Shown here: positions 6,302 to 6,414 of the stretch, piece by piece
Layout: every line of letters begins with the position of its first letter
How positions within the stretch are numbered: the first letter of the stretch is position 1
From: JAWLGW01 sp964569055
Lineage (GTDB): Bacteria > Planctomycetota > J058
DNA length: 6,414 nucleotides
NCBI GenBank assembly: GCA_964569055.1
Contig: CAZMSZ010000410.1
Span: forward strand, 1-6,414
Direction of reading: 5' to 3'
Made by a program: the position numbers and the translations under genes
The notes under the pieces: model-generated
Databases searched by the model: none
What the model was told of the DNA's origin: nothing
What the model saw: the letters and a program-made list of their open reading frames with translations, nothing else

Positions 6302-6414
6302 TCACGTTCGCTCCACCTCCTCGACCCGCCCCCTGCGCGCGTCCACCACGAGCAGCGCCAGGATCACCGGCACCAGCACGACCACCGCGAGGTCCTCGCC
6401 GCTCGGGGCGCCGG
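6302..6414 (-). CDS. C-terminal end of a membrane protein, cut by the window edge
   Basis: The last 37 codons of a gene whose start lies to the right of the window, ending at TGA 6304-6302. The visible part has one hydrophobic segment (DLAVVVLVPVILALLVV) followed by a charged tail, DARRGRVEEVERT, which looks like a final membrane helix and a short cytoplasmic end. Codons are strongly G/C-ending, as in the neighbouring genes. It has the same direction as the membrane-protein cluster, but 363 repeat-rich bases separate them, so it may not belong to that operon. Too little is visible to name a family. Confidence 0.6.
   Translation of the reverse strand, partial: GAPSGEDLAVVVLVPVILALLVVDARRGRVEEVERT

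Noticed and set aside
6156..6305. 49-codon minus-strand frame from a GTG overlapping the stop of the partial right-edge gene (GTGA)
   Set aside because: The product has no domain character and ends in an Arg/Phe/Leu string made by the hexamer repeat.

Overview
This is a very GC-rich window (by eye over 70% G+C) from an uncultured or draft bacterial genome, with strong G/C preference at third codon positions. Repeats of the TCGGAR type between genes, zinc-ribbon membrane proteins and a helical gene family that I associate from memory with myxobacteria and planctomycetes suggest a Myxococcota-like bacterium. That assignment is inference; there is no rRNA or marker gene here. A block of exactly 100 N (4056-4155) marks a scaffold join.

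Left part, plus strand. The window opens inside a short-period tandem repeat (1-71). Next comes a membrane-anchored HtrA/Deg-family serine protease with one PDZ domain (151-1305), complete with its catalytic triad. After 97 bases follows a lipoprotein of unknown function (1403-2473). Both would act in the cell envelope.

Right part, minus strand, read from right to left. It holds the last 37 codons of a membrane protein cut by the window edge (6302-6414), a repeat-rich gene-free stretch of about 360 bases (5939-6301), a 538-residue polytopic membrane protein (4322-5938), a small prokaryotic RING-finger-like protein with a C-terminal membrane anchor (3838-4325, interrupted by the N block), a soluble helical protein (3005-3691, possibly starting at 3841), and a zinc-ribbon protein with four likely membrane segments (2475-2948). 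The large membrane protein and the RING-like protein overlap by four bases (GTGA). The minus cluster converges on the plus pair with a single base between the two stop codons.

The N block is probably an assembly artefact. The 55 bases before it (4001-4055) are identical to the 55 bases after it (4156-4210). Merging the two copies restores one clean 110-residue reading frame for the RING-like gene. The most interesting biological signal is the clustering of two different small Cys-rich metal-binding membrane proteins with a large polytopic membrane protein. The most interesting non-coding signal is the composite repeat in 5999-6268.
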